From assembly GCA_017516745.1 (NCBI GenBank), contig JAFXBF010000004.1:1-64000 (forward strand): DNA of 64,000 nt, given 5' to 3'. Position 1 is the stretch's first letter. Each line of letters starts with the position of its first letter. Below the pieces are notes generated by a model. It saw only the letters and a program-made list of their open reading frames with translations. It had not been told where the DNA came from and ran no database searches. This DNA comes from Clostridia bacterium. GTDB lineage: Bacteria; Bacillota; Clostridia; Oscillospirales; Acutalibacteraceae. The position numbers and the translations under genes were made by a program. Positions 17,743-27,022 of this stretch are shown here, in pieces.

Positions 17743-19674
17743 TTAGTCGGTAATCTTGATAAGCTCCTCAAATGCAGCCATGAGGTTTGAACCGGAGCTG
17801 CGGCTGAAAGCGATTGTTTCCTGATAGTGGTCGCCGAAGGGCTCCATATCATCGAAGAAAATCATGCAGTAGTCGTTATCGTTGAGGATGTAACCGATTT
17901 CGTCGTTGCAAAGGCCGAAGCAAAGGAGAACGTCGTCCTCTGTTGTGCCGAGGGCTTCTGCGCAGGATTTGCCGGGGAAGTCACAGCCGGAGAAGGAGTT
18001 TTCAGCGTCCATTGTAACGCCGCCGTAGATGAGCTCGGGGCTGATTTCGCCGGGCATCATTGCAACCTTGATGTTGGTGCCGAATTCAGCATAGCCAACC
18101 TCTGTGGGTGTGCTGTATGTGCCGTTCTTGTTGTCAAGAATTCTGTGGTTAACAAGACCCATCTTGCCGACAAGCATAAGAACGGGGTTTTCAACCGTGA
18201 TGATAACTTCCTTGGCAGCAACATTGAGTATGGGCTCAACCTCTGTTTCTTCAACAGGCTCCCAATCCTTGTACCAAAGCGTGTAGTGCTCGCCTGCGTT
18301 GGCAATCTCGTTCTGGAGCTTTTCGTTATCCTTTACATAGGTGCTTGCCTTGATTTCTTCTTCTGTCTTTGTCATGCTCATTGCAATGTATGCAAGCTCC
18401 TTGCCGTAGCGGTCAGCCTGCATCCAGCGCTCGTGCATTTCAACGTCATCGTTGGTCGGGCCTCTGTCGGAGTAGATGCCGAGAGTAGCACCGATGATGG
18501 GCATAAAGTTGTAGCCGTTCTCACCGAGAACCTGATTCATAGCGGCTGTGTAGTCGCCGGAGAGCTGCTTACCTGAGCTTTCATCAGTCTTAAGACCTGT
18601 GATGTAGGGGTGAGCAGGCTCGTTTACGATAAGTGTTTCGTCAACGCCGTCCTTTGCAGGGTCAAAGCGGAGAACGTAAAGGTTGCCGTCGTAGCCTGTG
18701 GGGTCACGGTCGTCGGAAAAGTACTCGGCGCAATCCTTCTGGCTGAAGTAGAGCTTGCCTTCTTCCATAGACTTTGTAGCGTCCTTGATGGACTGTGCGG
18801 TGCGCTCCTTGAGAAGGTTCATAAACTTCTCATCGGGGCCGGGCTTGGTCTTGAAAATAAACTGGTTTGTAAGAGCGGCAAGAGTGTTGTTTGCCATCTT
18901 GAGGAAGAAGGGATTCCAAAGGCCGAGTGTATCAATTTCGCTGTGGCAGTGTGTTGCCGTTACGTTGATTGAAACAATGTTGTTTTCCTTTGCGAAATCC
19001 TTAAGGAGATTACGGATGTCACGGATATCCTTGTTGGAGATACCGATGCTTTCGATTGTGCAGAATGCAACCTTGCCTCTGCCTGAGCCGTCGTCCATAA
19101 CTACCGTGTAAACGTTCATATCGTCGAGAACTTCTTCAACTGTGTTGGAGGGGAAGTTCTGGAGAAGATAGCCTGCAAGGTAGTAGGGTCTGTCAAGAAC
19201 ATCGTCGGGAACGAGGCTGGACTGGTCGTAGCCGAGGCTCCATACGCCGTTGGGGTTGGAGTTGATGAAGTTTTCGTGGCCGGGCATAAAGTCGGGGCTG
19301 TCGTACTTGTCAGCATCAACAAATGTTGTGTTGGCAACGGGAGCCGGAACTGCAAGGCAGTTGAGAATTGTCATAAAGACAAGTTCAAGGTATGTGTAGC
19401 CGATTGTTTCCTTTTCCTGCTCGGTATCGGCATGAATCATGGCAATAATAGCCTCAATGGGGTTGAGGAGGTTGTAAGCCTTGCCGTCGATTCTGACGTA
19501 AACGGGGTCAAGGAGCTTGCGGTTGCTTGTGATTGAGCTTGTGATGAATGATTTGTCGACTGTTTCGGTTTCGGTGTCCGCAGTCTTGGCTGTTGCACTT
19601 GATGCGGCTGCAACGCAACCGAATACCATGCAAAGGCTCAGAACAACGGCGATAACCTTTTTAAGAGCTTTCAT
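17743..19674 (-). CDS. Secreted neutral/alkaline ceramidase-like hydrolase, 643 aa
   Basis: A signal peptide (about residues 1-28) is followed by one large domain. Family landmarks of neutral ceramidases are visible as variants: NVTATHCHSEIDTLG (usual zinc His region, normally THTHSGP), EPAHPYITG, LSGDYTAAM (region of the catalytic Ser/zinc pocket) and MPGEISPELIYGG (late Glu region). Neutral ceramidases split the amide bond of ceramides. The departures from consensus mean the real substrate may be another N-acyl lipid or amide. The ribosome site is GGAGG. The gene has its own promoter and terminator and is divergent from the operon at 19928. Fold assignment is moderately sure; substrate is not. 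Confidence 0.6.
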   Translation of the reverse strand: MKALKKVIAVVLSLCMVFGCVAAASSATAKTADTETETVDKSFITSSITSNRKLLDPVYVRIDGKAYNLLNPIEAIIAMIHADTEQEKETIGYTYLELVFMTILNCLAVPAPVANTTFVDADKYDSPDFMPGHENFINSNPNGVWSLGYDQSSLVPDDVLDRPYYLAGYLLQNFPSNTVEEVLDDMNVYTVVMDDGSGRGKVAFCTIESIGISNKDIRDIRNLLKDFAKENNIVSINVTATHCHSEIDTLGLWNPFFLKMANNTLAALTNQFIFKTKPGPDEKFMNLLKERTAQSIKDATKSMEEGKLYFSQKDCAEYFSDDRDPTGYDGNLYVLRFDPAKDGVDETLIVNEPAHPYITGLKTDESSGKQLSGDYTAAMNQVLGENGYNFMPIIGATLGIYSDRGPTNDDVEMHERWMQADRYGKELAYIAMSMTKTEEEIKASTYVKDNEKLQNEIANAGEHYTLWYKDWEPVEETEVEPILNVAAKEVIITVENPVLMLVGKMGLVNHRILDNKNGTYSTPTEVGYAEFGTNIKVAMMPGEISPELIYGGVTMDAENSFSGCDFPGKSCAEALGTTEDDVLLCFGLCNDEIGYILNDNDYCMIFFDDMEPFGDHYQETIAFSRSSGSNLMAAFEELIKITD

Positions 19675-19735
19675 TTTGTTTCCTCCGTAGAAAAATTTGA
19701 AAGAGCGGCTTTTTACCGCTTTTTGGACAATTAAT

Positions 19736-19764
19736 ATAATAACACATTAATTCTTATAATACAA
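19736..19764 (-). promoter_or_regulatory. Promoter of the ceramidase-like gene
   Basis: On the minus strand TTGTAT (complement of 19759-19764), 17 bp, TATTAT (complement of 19736-19741). It lies in a divergent 253-bp intergenic region. Confidence 0.6.
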
Positions 19765-19849
19765 TTATCCTTATGTAGAAATTAAAGCGGAAATATTGGT
19801 TAATTTTACTGTATTTACTTTCAAATCAAGTATATTAATGTGTTAAGCG

Positions 19850-19878
19850 TTGACTATTTTTGATAATTTTGCTAAAAT
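19850..19878 (+). promoter_or_regulatory. Promoter of the beta-propeller / sufCB operon
   Basis: TTGACT (19850-19855), 17-bp spacer, TAAAAT (19873-19878). Confidence 0.75.
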
Positions 19879-19927
19879 ACACAATGGAATAGGTTGTACC
19901 TGTATCAGTTCAAAAAGGAGATAACTT

Positions 19928-20809
19928 ATGGATAAAATCAAAGCTGTAAAAACGCTTATGGATATACTCCGCTTTTTGCAGAAATATACTCCCGTGCTCA
20001 CGCCGCTGCTTGCGCTGACGCTTGTGCTGTCGGGCATATTTGAGCTTGCTACCGTTGGTGCAAGACCCGAGGAGGTTGCCAAAACAATGGTGCTCGGTGC
20101 GGATTCGTGGGAGCATTCGCAGGATATCACGACTGACGGAGAAAGCTACTATTTCTCCTGCAAGTACGGCATAATCAAAACAGAGCTTGACTGCAAAAAG
20201 GTTATCGTGCGCAATGCAGACGCCATTCCCGATGATTTCAAGGCTGAATACGGCTCGGCACACATCGGCGGTATCAGCTTTTATAACGGAAAGCTGTACT
20301 GCGCTGTTGAAGACAGCAAGGTGTTTGAGCATCCGCTGATTGTGGTTTACGACGCCGAAACGCTCGAATATACGGGCGAATATTACCACCTTGATGCCGA
20401 AAAACACACAAAAGGTCTGCCGTGGATAAGTGTTAACCCCGAAACGGGTATAATATACTGTGCCGCAAGAGATAATTCCACCGAAATTATGTGCTACGAC
20501 ACGGCAGCCGGAAAATATCTTGAGCCGATTGCGCTTGTCAACTCCGACCCCGATTTCAACATTCATAAAATTCAGGGCGGTGAGGTTAACGGCGGCGTGC
20601 TCTACCTTGCAACGAACGATTCAACGCAGGCTCTTTACACCGTTGATCTTGCAAGCGGTCAGGCGGACAAGCTTTTTGACCGCAACCTCTTTGAAGGCAG
20701 CGAGGGTGAAGGTCTGACCGTACTCAAAACTGAGGACGGTGCGTTTATTCACGCAATGGATATGAGCCCGATTTTCATTTCGGCTTATGTAAGACACTAC
20801 GCATATTAA
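19928..20809 (+). CDS. Membrane-anchored beta-propeller-like protein of unknown function, 293 aa
   Basis: A short cytoplasmic N-terminus and one transmembrane helix (about 24-42, TPLLALTLVLSGIFELATVG) precede an extracytoplasmic domain. That domain is made of repeated beta strands with blade-like signatures such as ISFYNGKLYCAVED, LIVVYDAETLEY, IIYCAARDNSTEIMCYD and LYLATNDSTQALYTVD. No catalytic motif is evident. It is the first gene of a run with sufC (14 bp gap), although nothing in it suggests Fe-S work. AAGGAG at 19915-19920 fixes the start. Function unknown; the propeller is inferred from the strand pattern. Confidence 0.7.
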   Translation: MDKIKAVKTLMDILRFLQKYTPVLTPLLALTLVLSGIFELATVGARPEEVAKTMVLGADSWEHSQDITTDGESYYFSCKYGIIKTELDCKKVIVRNADAIPDDFKAEYGSAHIGGISFYNGKLYCAVEDSKVFEHPLIVVYDAETLEYTGEYYHLDAEKHTKGLPWISVNPETGIIYCAARDNSTEIMCYDTAAGKYLEPIALVNSDPDFNIHKIQGGEVNGGVLYLATNDSTQALYTVDLASGQADKLFDRNLFEGSEGEGLTVLKTEDGAFIHAMDMSPIFISAYVRHYAY

Positions 20810-20823
20810 GAAAGGCAAAGTAA

Positions 20824-21546
20824 ATGTTAGAGTTAAAAAATGTTTCCTTCACCGTCGGTGGTAAGGACGGGCTCGATATTATCGACGATGTTTCCCTGAC
20901 TGTCAACGACGGCGAATTCCTTGTGGTAACAGGCCCCAACGGCGGCGGTAAATCCACGCTGGCAAGGCTGATTATGGGTATAGAGCAGCCCACGGGCGGT
21001 CAGATACTCCTCAACGGGCAGGATATAACGGGTCTGTCCGTAACCGAAAGAGCAAACCTTGGCGTTGGCTATGCTTTCCAGCAGCCGCCTCGCTTCAAGG
21101 GGCTCACCGTGCGCAGGCTGCTTGAGCTTGCCGCAGGCAGCACACTTCCCGAGGACGAGTGCTGCTCCTACCTTACAAATGTCGGTCTTTGCTCAAAAGA
21201 CTACCTCAACCGTGAAATTGATGCTTCCCTTTCGGGCGGCGAGGTTAAGCGGATTGAAATTGCTTCGCTTATGGCAAGAGAATTGAAGCTTGCAATTTTT
21301 GACGAGCCCGAGGCAGGTATTGACCTTTGGAGCTTTGCAATGCTTGTTGATACCTTCAAAACCCTCAGCCGCCGCAGGCACGACAGCGTAATCATAATCT
21401 CCCACCAGGAGAGAATAATGCAGCTTGCGGACAACATTGCCGTTATTGCAAACGGCAAGCTCAAAAGCCTCGGCACGAAGGATGAGATTTTCCCGAATCT
21501 GATGAAAGAGCTCAGTGCTGACTGCGGCTTCAGAGGAGGTAAGTGA
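20824..21546 (+). CDS. sufC: SufC-like Fe-S assembly ATPase, 240 aa
   Basis: ABC ATPase with Walker A GPNGGGKST (37-45), Q-loop near YAFQQPP, signature LSGGEVKR and Walker B LAIFDEPEAGIDLWSF. The LSGGE-KR-EI pattern and the D-E-P/E-AGID ending are typical of SufC rather than of transporters. SufC powers the scaffold (SufB/SufD type) on which Fe-S clusters are built in the cytoplasm. The following gene is the matching scaffold, one base apart. No sufS, sufU or second scaffold gene is nearby, so this is the two-gene minimal arrangement described as SMS (SmsC/SmsB). Confidence 0.88.
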   Translation: MLELKNVSFTVGGKDGLDIIDDVSLTVNDGEFLVVTGPNGGGKSTLARLIMGIEQPTGGQILLNGQDITGLSVTERANLGVGYAFQQPPRFKGLTVRRLLELAAGSTLPEDECCSYLTNVGLCSKDYLNREIDASLSGGEVKRIEIASLMARELKLAIFDEPEAGIDLWSFAMLVDTFKTLSRRRHDSVIIISHQERIMQLADNIAVIANGKLKSLGTKDEIFPNLMKELSADCGFRGGK

Positions 21547-21547
21547 A

Positions 21548-22471
21548 ATGTTTGATTATATACAAAAAAACCTTCTCTCGGCAATTGCCGATATGAGCGG
21601 CATTCCCGAATCGGGCGCCTTCAATATCCGCATTAACGGCGGCGGTGCGGCAAGGTCGTCCACCGAAACCGTAACCATTGAGCCTAAAACAGACAAACAG
21701 GGCATAGATATCAGGGTGAAGCCCTTCTCAAAGGCAGACAATGTCCACATTCCCGTTATCGTAACCGAATCGGGTGTGAGCGACAGAGTATATAACGATT
21801 TTTACATCGGCGAAGGTGCCGAAGTCAGAATTGTTGCAGGCTGCGGCATTCATAACGACGGCAACTGCGACAGCAGACACGAGGGCATACACCGCTTCTT
21901 TATCGGCAAAAACGCCAGAGTGACTTACATTGAAAAGCACTACGGCGACGGTGAGGGCACGGGCGCAAGAGTGCTCAACCCCGTAACCGAGGTCTATATG
22001 GAAGAGGGGGCCGAATGTGAAATGGAAACCGTGCAGATTAAGGGTGTCGATTCCACGGCACGCACAAGCACGGCGCACCTGGGCAAAAACGCAAAGCTCG
22101 TAATTACCGAAAGGCTTATGACCCACGGCGCACAGTACGCACGAAGCGATATGGTCATTGAGCTCGACGGTGAGGAGGCTTCGGCACAGATTATTTCACG
22201 TTCTGTTGCAAAGGACAGCTCCGAGCAGATATTCTACCCGAGAGCGGTCGGTAACAACCGCTGCCGTGCACACGTGCAGTGCGACTCCATTATTATGGAC
22301 AGCGCAAAAATCCGTTCCATTCCCGAAATTGCCGCAAACCACCCCGATGCACAGATTGTTCACGAGGCGGCAATCGGCAAAATCAACTCCGACCAGCTCA
22401 CAAAGCTCTGCACTCTGGGTCTGACACCCGACGAAGCCGAAGAAGTAATAATCGAGGGCTTCCTCAACTAA
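21548..22471 (+). CDS. SufB/SufD-like minimal Fe-S scaffold (SmsB type), 307 aa
   Basis: The start is ATG 21548, just after the sufC stop and preceded by AGAGGAGGT inside sufC. The protein is a short SufB/SufD family member: a right-handed beta-helix core and the family C-terminal signature ending HEAAIGKINSDQLTKLCTLG then EEVIIEGFL. At 307 aa it is much shorter than classical SufB (~470) and lacks the N-terminal extension, as in single-scaffold systems. It should pair with the upstream ATPase to assemble clusters. Which residues hold the nascent cluster cannot be decided here; Cys and His residues around CGIHNDGNCDSRH deserve attention. Confidence 0.85.
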   Translation: MFDYIQKNLLSAIADMSGIPESGAFNIRINGGGAARSSTETVTIEPKTDKQGIDIRVKPFSKADNVHIPVIVTESGVSDRVYNDFYIGEGAEVRIVAGCGIHNDGNCDSRHEGIHRFFIGKNARVTYIEKHYGDGEGTGARVLNPVTEVYMEEGAECEMETVQIKGVDSTARTSTAHLGKNAKLVITERLMTHGAQYARSDMVIELDGEEASAQIISRSVAKDSSEQIFYPRAVGNNRCRAHVQCDSIIMDSAKIRSIPEIAANHPDAQIVHEAAIGKINSDQLTKLCTLGLTPDEAEEVIIEGFLN

Positions 22472-22511
22472 GCGATTTATTTTCAAAATAAATTTAAAAG
22501 GAGAACCAACC

Positions 22512-24002
22512 ATGGCAAACGATTTCTTTTGTGCGCCCGGCGGTAAATTCAGCCGTAAGCGTACCATCCTCACAGGCTTCGGCTTCATGGCAAGCTCAAT
22601 AGCCTGGGCAATTTACGACCCCTATATCACAAAAATCCTCAACCGACTTCTTACCGAATCTGCAACAATTACGGCATGGAGCGCAAAGCTCAATGAAATG
22701 TTCCCCGTTCTTGCAAAGTTTGCGGAGGCACAGGGTGAAGATGTTAACCTTGCAGGCGGCGGTATCACACTTGTTCCGCTTTTCATCGGTATTATTATGA
22801 CCTTTGATAACATCTTCGGTGTTATCTTCCAGCCGACCTTCGGCAAGCTCTCCGACAACTGCCACTCCAAGCTCGGCAAGCGCCGTCCGTTCATCGTTTT
22901 CGGTGCTCCGATTTCGGCTTTCCTCTTCGGTGTTATTCCGTGGGTTGCTCTGAGCAATTCACTTCCGCTCACAATGCTCTTCATCATCCTCTTTGTTTTC
23001 ACAATGTCTCTCTGGAGAGCACCCGTTGTTGCACTTATGCCTGCCCTCACTCCCCCGGCAATGCGCAGTGAAGGCAACGCCATCATCAACCTTATGGGCG
23101 GTATCGGCTCGGCTATCGGTATGTTCGCAGGTACTATCGTAGGCGTTATCTATAAGCTCTTTACAGGCGTTACCGTTACGGCCGAAAACGAGCAGATTGC
23201 CTTCCCCTATGTTTTCCTTACCGGTTCAATCGTTATGATTATCGGTATGCTCGTTATTCTTTTCTGCGTCAAGGAGCCCTCAAGCAAGCTTGAGGTCAGA
23301 AGCGCACAGAACAGAGCGGCCGATGCTGCTGCAAGAGCAAAGGCAGAAAAGGAAGCCAAGAAGGCAGAGAAGGCCGCAAGAAAGGCACAGAAGCTTTCAG
23401 GCTCAGAGAGAAGAAGCCTTATCTTTATGCTCGGCGGTCTATTCTTCCTTTTCTGCGGCACAAACGCAATTACAACCTTCTTTGCTCTGTTTGCCGCTGA
23501 AATTCTCGGCAAGACAACAGCCGAAGCCACAATTATGACAACCGTATTTGCTGTCTGCTCCGCTATTGCCGCAATCCCCGCAGGCTGGCTTGGCAAGAAA
23601 ATCGGCAGAAAGAAGACTATCCTTCTCGGTCTTGCCGTATTTATGGCAGCCTTCGTTCTCTACCTTGCAACACGCACAAACGCAATTGTCTGGGCAGTTC
23701 TTGTTCTCGGCGGTTTTGCAAATATGTTCATCACCGTCAACACCCTTCCCCTTGTTCTTGAAATCGGCGGTAACGATAAGGTCGGTACCTTCACGGGCTA
23801 CTACTACACCGCTACCTTCTCCGCACAGATTGCTTCCCCCATCGTTTACGGCGTAGTCCGTATGCTTTCGGGCACATATATGTCCCTTTTCTACTACAGC
23901 CCCATTATGTTCGTTCTCAGCCTTCTCTGCATCCTCGTTGTCAAGCACGGCGAAGCCCTGCCCGACGAGGTTATCAAGGCTGCACAGGAAGAAAACGATT
24001 AA
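22512..24002 (+). CDS. MFS transporter of sugar-symporter (GPH/SLC45-like) type, 496 aa
   Basis: About twelve membrane helices with a central charged cytoplasmic loop (residues ~260-300, Lys/Ala/Glu rich). The first half has DNIFGVIFQPTFGKLSDN and LGKRRPFIVFGAPI, the loop 2-3 signature of MFS sugar carriers related to sucrose and GPH transporters. The second half has GWLGKKIGRKK. It is predicted to import a sugar or glycoside with cations. AAAGGAG precedes the ATG. It follows sufB by 40 bp and may be co-transcribed, although the functions are not obviously linked. Confidence 0.75.
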   Translation: MANDFFCAPGGKFSRKRTILTGFGFMASSIAWAIYDPYITKILNRLLTESATITAWSAKLNEMFPVLAKFAEAQGEDVNLAGGGITLVPLFIGIIMTFDNIFGVIFQPTFGKLSDNCHSKLGKRRPFIVFGAPISAFLFGVIPWVALSNSLPLTMLFIILFVFTMSLWRAPVVALMPALTPPAMRSEGNAIINLMGGIGSAIGMFAGTIVGVIYKLFTGVTVTAENEQIAFPYVFLTGSIVMIIGMLVILFCVKEPSSKLEVRSAQNRAADAAARAKAEKEAKKAEKAARKAQKLSGSERRSLIFMLGGLFFLFCGTNAITTFFALFAAEILGKTTAEATIMTTVFAVCSAIAAIPAGWLGKKIGRKKTILLGLAVFMAAFVLYLATRTNAIVWAVLVLGGFANMFITVNTLPLVLEIGGNDKVGTFTGYYYTATFSAQIASPIVYGVVRMLSGTYMSLFYYSPIMFVLSLLCILVVKHGEALPDEVIKAAQEEND

Positions 24003-24019
24003 TTCACACTTTAAATTTA

Positions 24020-24049
24020 TTACAGGAGAGGGTTTTCCCTCTCCTGTAA
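24020..24049 (+). terminator. Hairpin after the MFS gene
   Basis: TTACAGGAGAGGG and CCCTCTCCTGTAA form a strong stem with a TTT(T) loop. It is followed by ACAAAAAGG rather than T, so it may only attenuate or protect the message. Confidence 0.55.
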
Positions 24050-24069
24050 AACAAAAAGGATGATTTGTT

Positions 24070-24543
24070 TTGGCACAGAAGCTCACAAAAAAGCAGAACA
24101 TAGTCCAGACAGTTAAGTTTGTTATTTTTTCCACGGGCGCAGGTATTATTCAGACAGTTTCTTTCACACTTCTCAACGAGGTTTTAAAACTCGACTATTG
24201 GAAGGCATATCTGCCTGCTCTTATTCTTTCCGTGCTTTTTAATTTCACGGTAAACCGCAAATTCACTTTTAAATCGGCCGCCAACGTTCCCGTTGCAATG
24301 CTTAAGGTAGCAGGCTACTACTGCGTTTTCACGCCTCTTTCAACCTGGGGCGGCGATGCGCTAAAGGCTTGGCTTGACCTGACCTTTGCTTCTACCGCAG
24401 CGTGGAACGAGTATATAGTCCTTGCGCTGACAATGCTTCTCAACCTTTCAACCGAGTTCCTTTTCTGCCGCTTCGTTGTTTACAGAAACAACATAAACAC
24501 AAACGAGCTGGGCAGGAAAGAACAGGAGAGGCTTGGCAAGTAA
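24070..24543 (+). CDS. GtrA-like membrane protein, 157 aa
   Basis: Four predicted membrane helices and the family motif FNFTVNRKFTFKS near residues 57-69. GtrA proteins help move lipid-linked sugars across the membrane or act with glycosyltransferases that decorate wall polymers. A TTG start is used, with AAAAAGGA 9 bp upstream. No glycosyltransferase is adjacent, so the substrate is open. Confidence 0.8.
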   Translation: MAQKLTKKQNIVQTVKFVIFSTGAGIIQTVSFTLLNEVLKLDYWKAYLPALILSVLFNFTVNRKFTFKSAANVPVAMLKVAGYYCVFTPLSTWGGDALKAWLDLTFASTAAWNEYIVLALTMLLNLSTEFLFCRFVVYRNNINTNELGRKEQERLGK

Positions 24544-24583
24544 AAGGAACGTTAAGTATTTTTAGTTTAAGGAAAATCTTTTT

Positions 24584-25552
24584 ATGAAAAAGCTTTTATG
24601 CATAAGTCTCTGCCTTGTGCTTGCCGTGACAGCCTTTACGGGTTGTTCCGCCGTGGGAAAAACCGTTCTCACGGTAGGCGAGGCAAAGGTGGACAGCGAA
24701 ATTTTTGCATATTATTTTGACGGGGTCTATGCCGCAACCGAAAGCGAGGGCGGTGACCTTCTTGACACCGAGAAAATTGTTGATGCGGCGGTGGACAAGT
24801 GCTGCGAGTATGTCGGAGCGGTTACGCTGTTTGCCCAGCTCAACCTAAGACTTTCGGTTGACGACAAAAAGGCAATAGCGGACGATACCGAGGATATATG
24901 GACACTTTATTCCGAGTATTACACCGCCGCAGGCATCAGCAAGCAGACGGTACACAAAATCAAAGAGGCTGAGTATATGCGCAAGGCGCTTCTGCTCCAC
25001 TATTTCGGTGAGGGCAGTGAATACGAGGTCAGCGAAGAGGAAATCGAATACTATTTCGACCTGACTTATGTTGAATTCTACGCCGTCAACGGCTATTTCA
25101 CAACCGTGGACGAAAACGGCAACACCGTTGAGCTGACCGAGCAGGCAAAGGCCGAGCTGAGAGCCGAGTTTGAAGCAAAGCGGCAGAAGGTCGTAAACGG
25201 GGCGGAGCTTTCCGAGGTCAACGGCGGCAACGCTGTTGAGCCCAACTTCGTTGCCGTTTCAAGCACGGCATATCCCGAGGACTTCCTTGCAAAGGTTGCC
25301 GAGCTTGAATACGACGACCCCACGGTTATTGAAACAACGGAATACATTTTCCTCGTTGTAAGGGCAGATGCCAAGGAAGGCGAAAACAGCAGCTACAGCA
25401 GCTACAGAACAAGCTATATCGAAGCTCTGCGTGGCGAAATGCTCACCGACCGACTTGTTCAGACGGGCAAGGATTACGGCGTTGAACGTGAGAATTCAAG
25501 GCTTGACCGCATAGCGGACGATGTTGTTGATGCCCGCAACGAAAGAAAGTAA
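24584..25552 (+). CDS. PrsA/SurA-like lipoprotein chaperone, 322 aa
   Basis: Lipoprotein signal with lipobox FTGC (Cys near residue 21). The mature protein opens with LTVGEAKVDSEIFAYYF, the start seen in many clostridial SurA-N/PrsA-like foldases, followed by long helices and a central region (about 150-280) where a parvulin-type domain would sit but without a clear active-site signature. It likely assists folding of exported proteins on the outer face of the membrane. The gene lies 40 bp after gtrA and 11 bp before the MATE gene, suggesting one transcript. Confidence 0.6.
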   Translation: MKKLLCISLCLVLAVTAFTGCSAVGKTVLTVGEAKVDSEIFAYYFDGVYAATESEGGDLLDTEKIVDAAVDKCCEYVGAVTLFAQLNLRLSVDDKKAIADDTEDIWTLYSEYYTAAGISKQTVHKIKEAEYMRKALLLHYFGEGSEYEVSEEEIEYYFDLTYVEFYAVNGYFTTVDENGNTVELTEQAKAELRAEFEAKRQKVVNGAELSEVNGGNAVEPNFVAVSSTAYPEDFLAKVAELEYDDPTVIETTEYIFLVVRADAKEGENSSYSSYRTSYIEALRGEMLTDRLVQTGKDYGVERENSRLDRIADDVVDARNERK

Positions 25553-25563
25553 GGTGTAGTGTT

Positions 25564-26919
25564 ATGGCTGTTTTTGTAAGGGAAAAGGCATTTTACAAAA
25601 CCTTCTTTTCAATGGTTTTCACCATTGCAATGCAGAACATAATCGTCTATGCGGTAAACCTTGCGGACAACGTTATGATTGGCGGCTACAGCGAGCTTTC
25701 GCTGAGTGCCGTTGCCGTTGTCAACCAGATTCAGTTTATGCTGCAAATGGTTGCCCTCGGTACTTCAAACGGTCTGACCGTGCTTTCCGCACAGTACTGG
25801 GGCACGAAGCGCACACAGCCGATAAGACGTGTGTTTACGGTTGCGCTTTGCGTGGGTGCGCTGCTCGGTGCGGTTATTTTCCTTGCCGTACAGCTTGCGC
25901 CTCACGGCGTGCTCACCCTGCTGACCGACCAGATGGCAGTAGTTGAAGAAGCAAAGCCCTACCTGTTTATTGTCAGCTTTTCCTACCTGCCCTTTGTCTT
26001 TTCGCAGCTTCTGCTTGCGCTTATGCGAAGCGTTGAAAAGGTTAAAATCGGCTTCGGAGTTTCCGTTGTTGCACTTTTTGTGAATGTTATTCTCAATTAT
26101 GTGCTCATCTACGGCAAATTCGGTTTTCCGATGCTCGGCATAAGAGGTGCGGCAATTGCAACACTTGTTTCAAGAATAGTCGAGTTTGCAGTTGTTGCGG
26201 TTTACGTTTTCGCTGCCGACAAGAATGTTAAGCTCAAAATTTCCGACCTTGTAAAGCTTGAAAAGAATTACATAAAGGACTACATAAAATACGGCTGTCC
26301 GCTTGTGCTTTCGGCAGGAAGCTGGGGTATTGCAATGACCGTGCAGGGTGCAATTCTCGGTCACCTCGGGTCTGAAACCGTGCTCAGCGCAAACAGTATT
26401 TCAAGTGCCGTTTTCGGAATTATGAGCGTTGTTGCCTACGCAGGCAGCAGCGTTGCAGGCGTTATTATAGGCAAAACCGTAGGCGAAAACAGAATCGAGG
26501 ATGTAAAGAAATACTCCAAAACCCTGCAGGCACTTTTCCTGATTATAGGCGTTGTGTCGGGTCTGCTGCTGTTTGTGTGCAAAAACGCCTTTATCTCGCT
26601 TTACGATGTAAGCAGTGACACCCGTGCACTTGCTTCAACCTTTATCACAATCCTCTGCGTAACGCTTGTGGGCACTGCGTATGAAGCGCCCGTACTCGGC
26701 GGAATTGTTGCCAGCGGCGGCGAAACGGATTTCGTTTTCAAAAACGACCTCATATTTATGTGGGGCATCGTGCTTCCCGTGTCGCTTCTTTCGGCTTTTG
26801 TGTTTCATTTTCCGCCTGCCGTCACCTTCGCCTGCCTTAAGGCGGACCAGGTGTTAAAGTGCGCCGTTGCGGCGGTAAAGGTAAACAGATACAAATGGAT
26901 TAAAAAGGTAACTAGATAA
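25564..26919 (+). CDS. MATE-family efflux transporter, 451 aa
   Basis: Twelve predicted helices in two homologous halves. MATE landmarks are VNLADNVMIGGYSELSLSAV and the following VNQIQFMLQMVALG in the N-half, and SANSISSAVFGIMSVVAYAG in the C-half. It should export drugs or metabolites by cation antiport; the substrate is unknown. AAGGTG precedes the ATG. Confidence 0.88.
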   Translation: MAVFVREKAFYKTFFSMVFTIAMQNIIVYAVNLADNVMIGGYSELSLSAVAVVNQIQFMLQMVALGTSNGLTVLSAQYWGTKRTQPIRRVFTVALCVGALLGAVIFLAVQLAPHGVLTLLTDQMAVVEEAKPYLFIVSFSYLPFVFSQLLLALMRSVEKVKIGFGVSVVALFVNVILNYVLIYGKFGFPMLGIRGAAIATLVSRIVEFAVVAVYVFAADKNVKLKISDLVKLEKNYIKDYIKYGCPLVLSAGSWGIAMTVQGAILGHLGSETVLSANSISSAVFGIMSVVAYAGSSVAGVIIGKTVGENRIEDVKKYSKTLQALFLIIGVVSGLLLFVCKNAFISLYDVSSDTRALASTFITILCVTLVGTAYEAPVLGGIVASGGETDFVFKNDLIFMWGIVLPVSLLSAFVFHFPPAVTFACLKADQVLKCAVAAVKVNRYKWIKKVTR

Positions 26920-26931
26920 AAATATTTACTG

Positions 26932-26960
26932 TTGACACAAAAAAACAGTTGTGGTATAAT
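26932..26960 (+). promoter_or_regulatory. Strong sigma-A promoter of the sortase-substrate gene
   Basis: TTGACA (26932-26937), 17 bp, TATAAT (26955-26960) with TG extension (TGGTATAAT). Near-consensus, suggesting high expression of the small wall protein. Confidence 0.85.
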
Positions 26961-27022
26961 TCAAAATGTACTATAGGTTAGTATCCTAATTCGCAAATTA
27001 TGAAAGGTTCGGTGTATTACTT

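Noticed and set aside
17827-18576. Plus-strand open frame of 249 codons
   Set aside because: It lies wholly antisense to the ceramidase-like gene, has no ribosome site, and its composition (Val/Cys rich) is that of a shadow frame.
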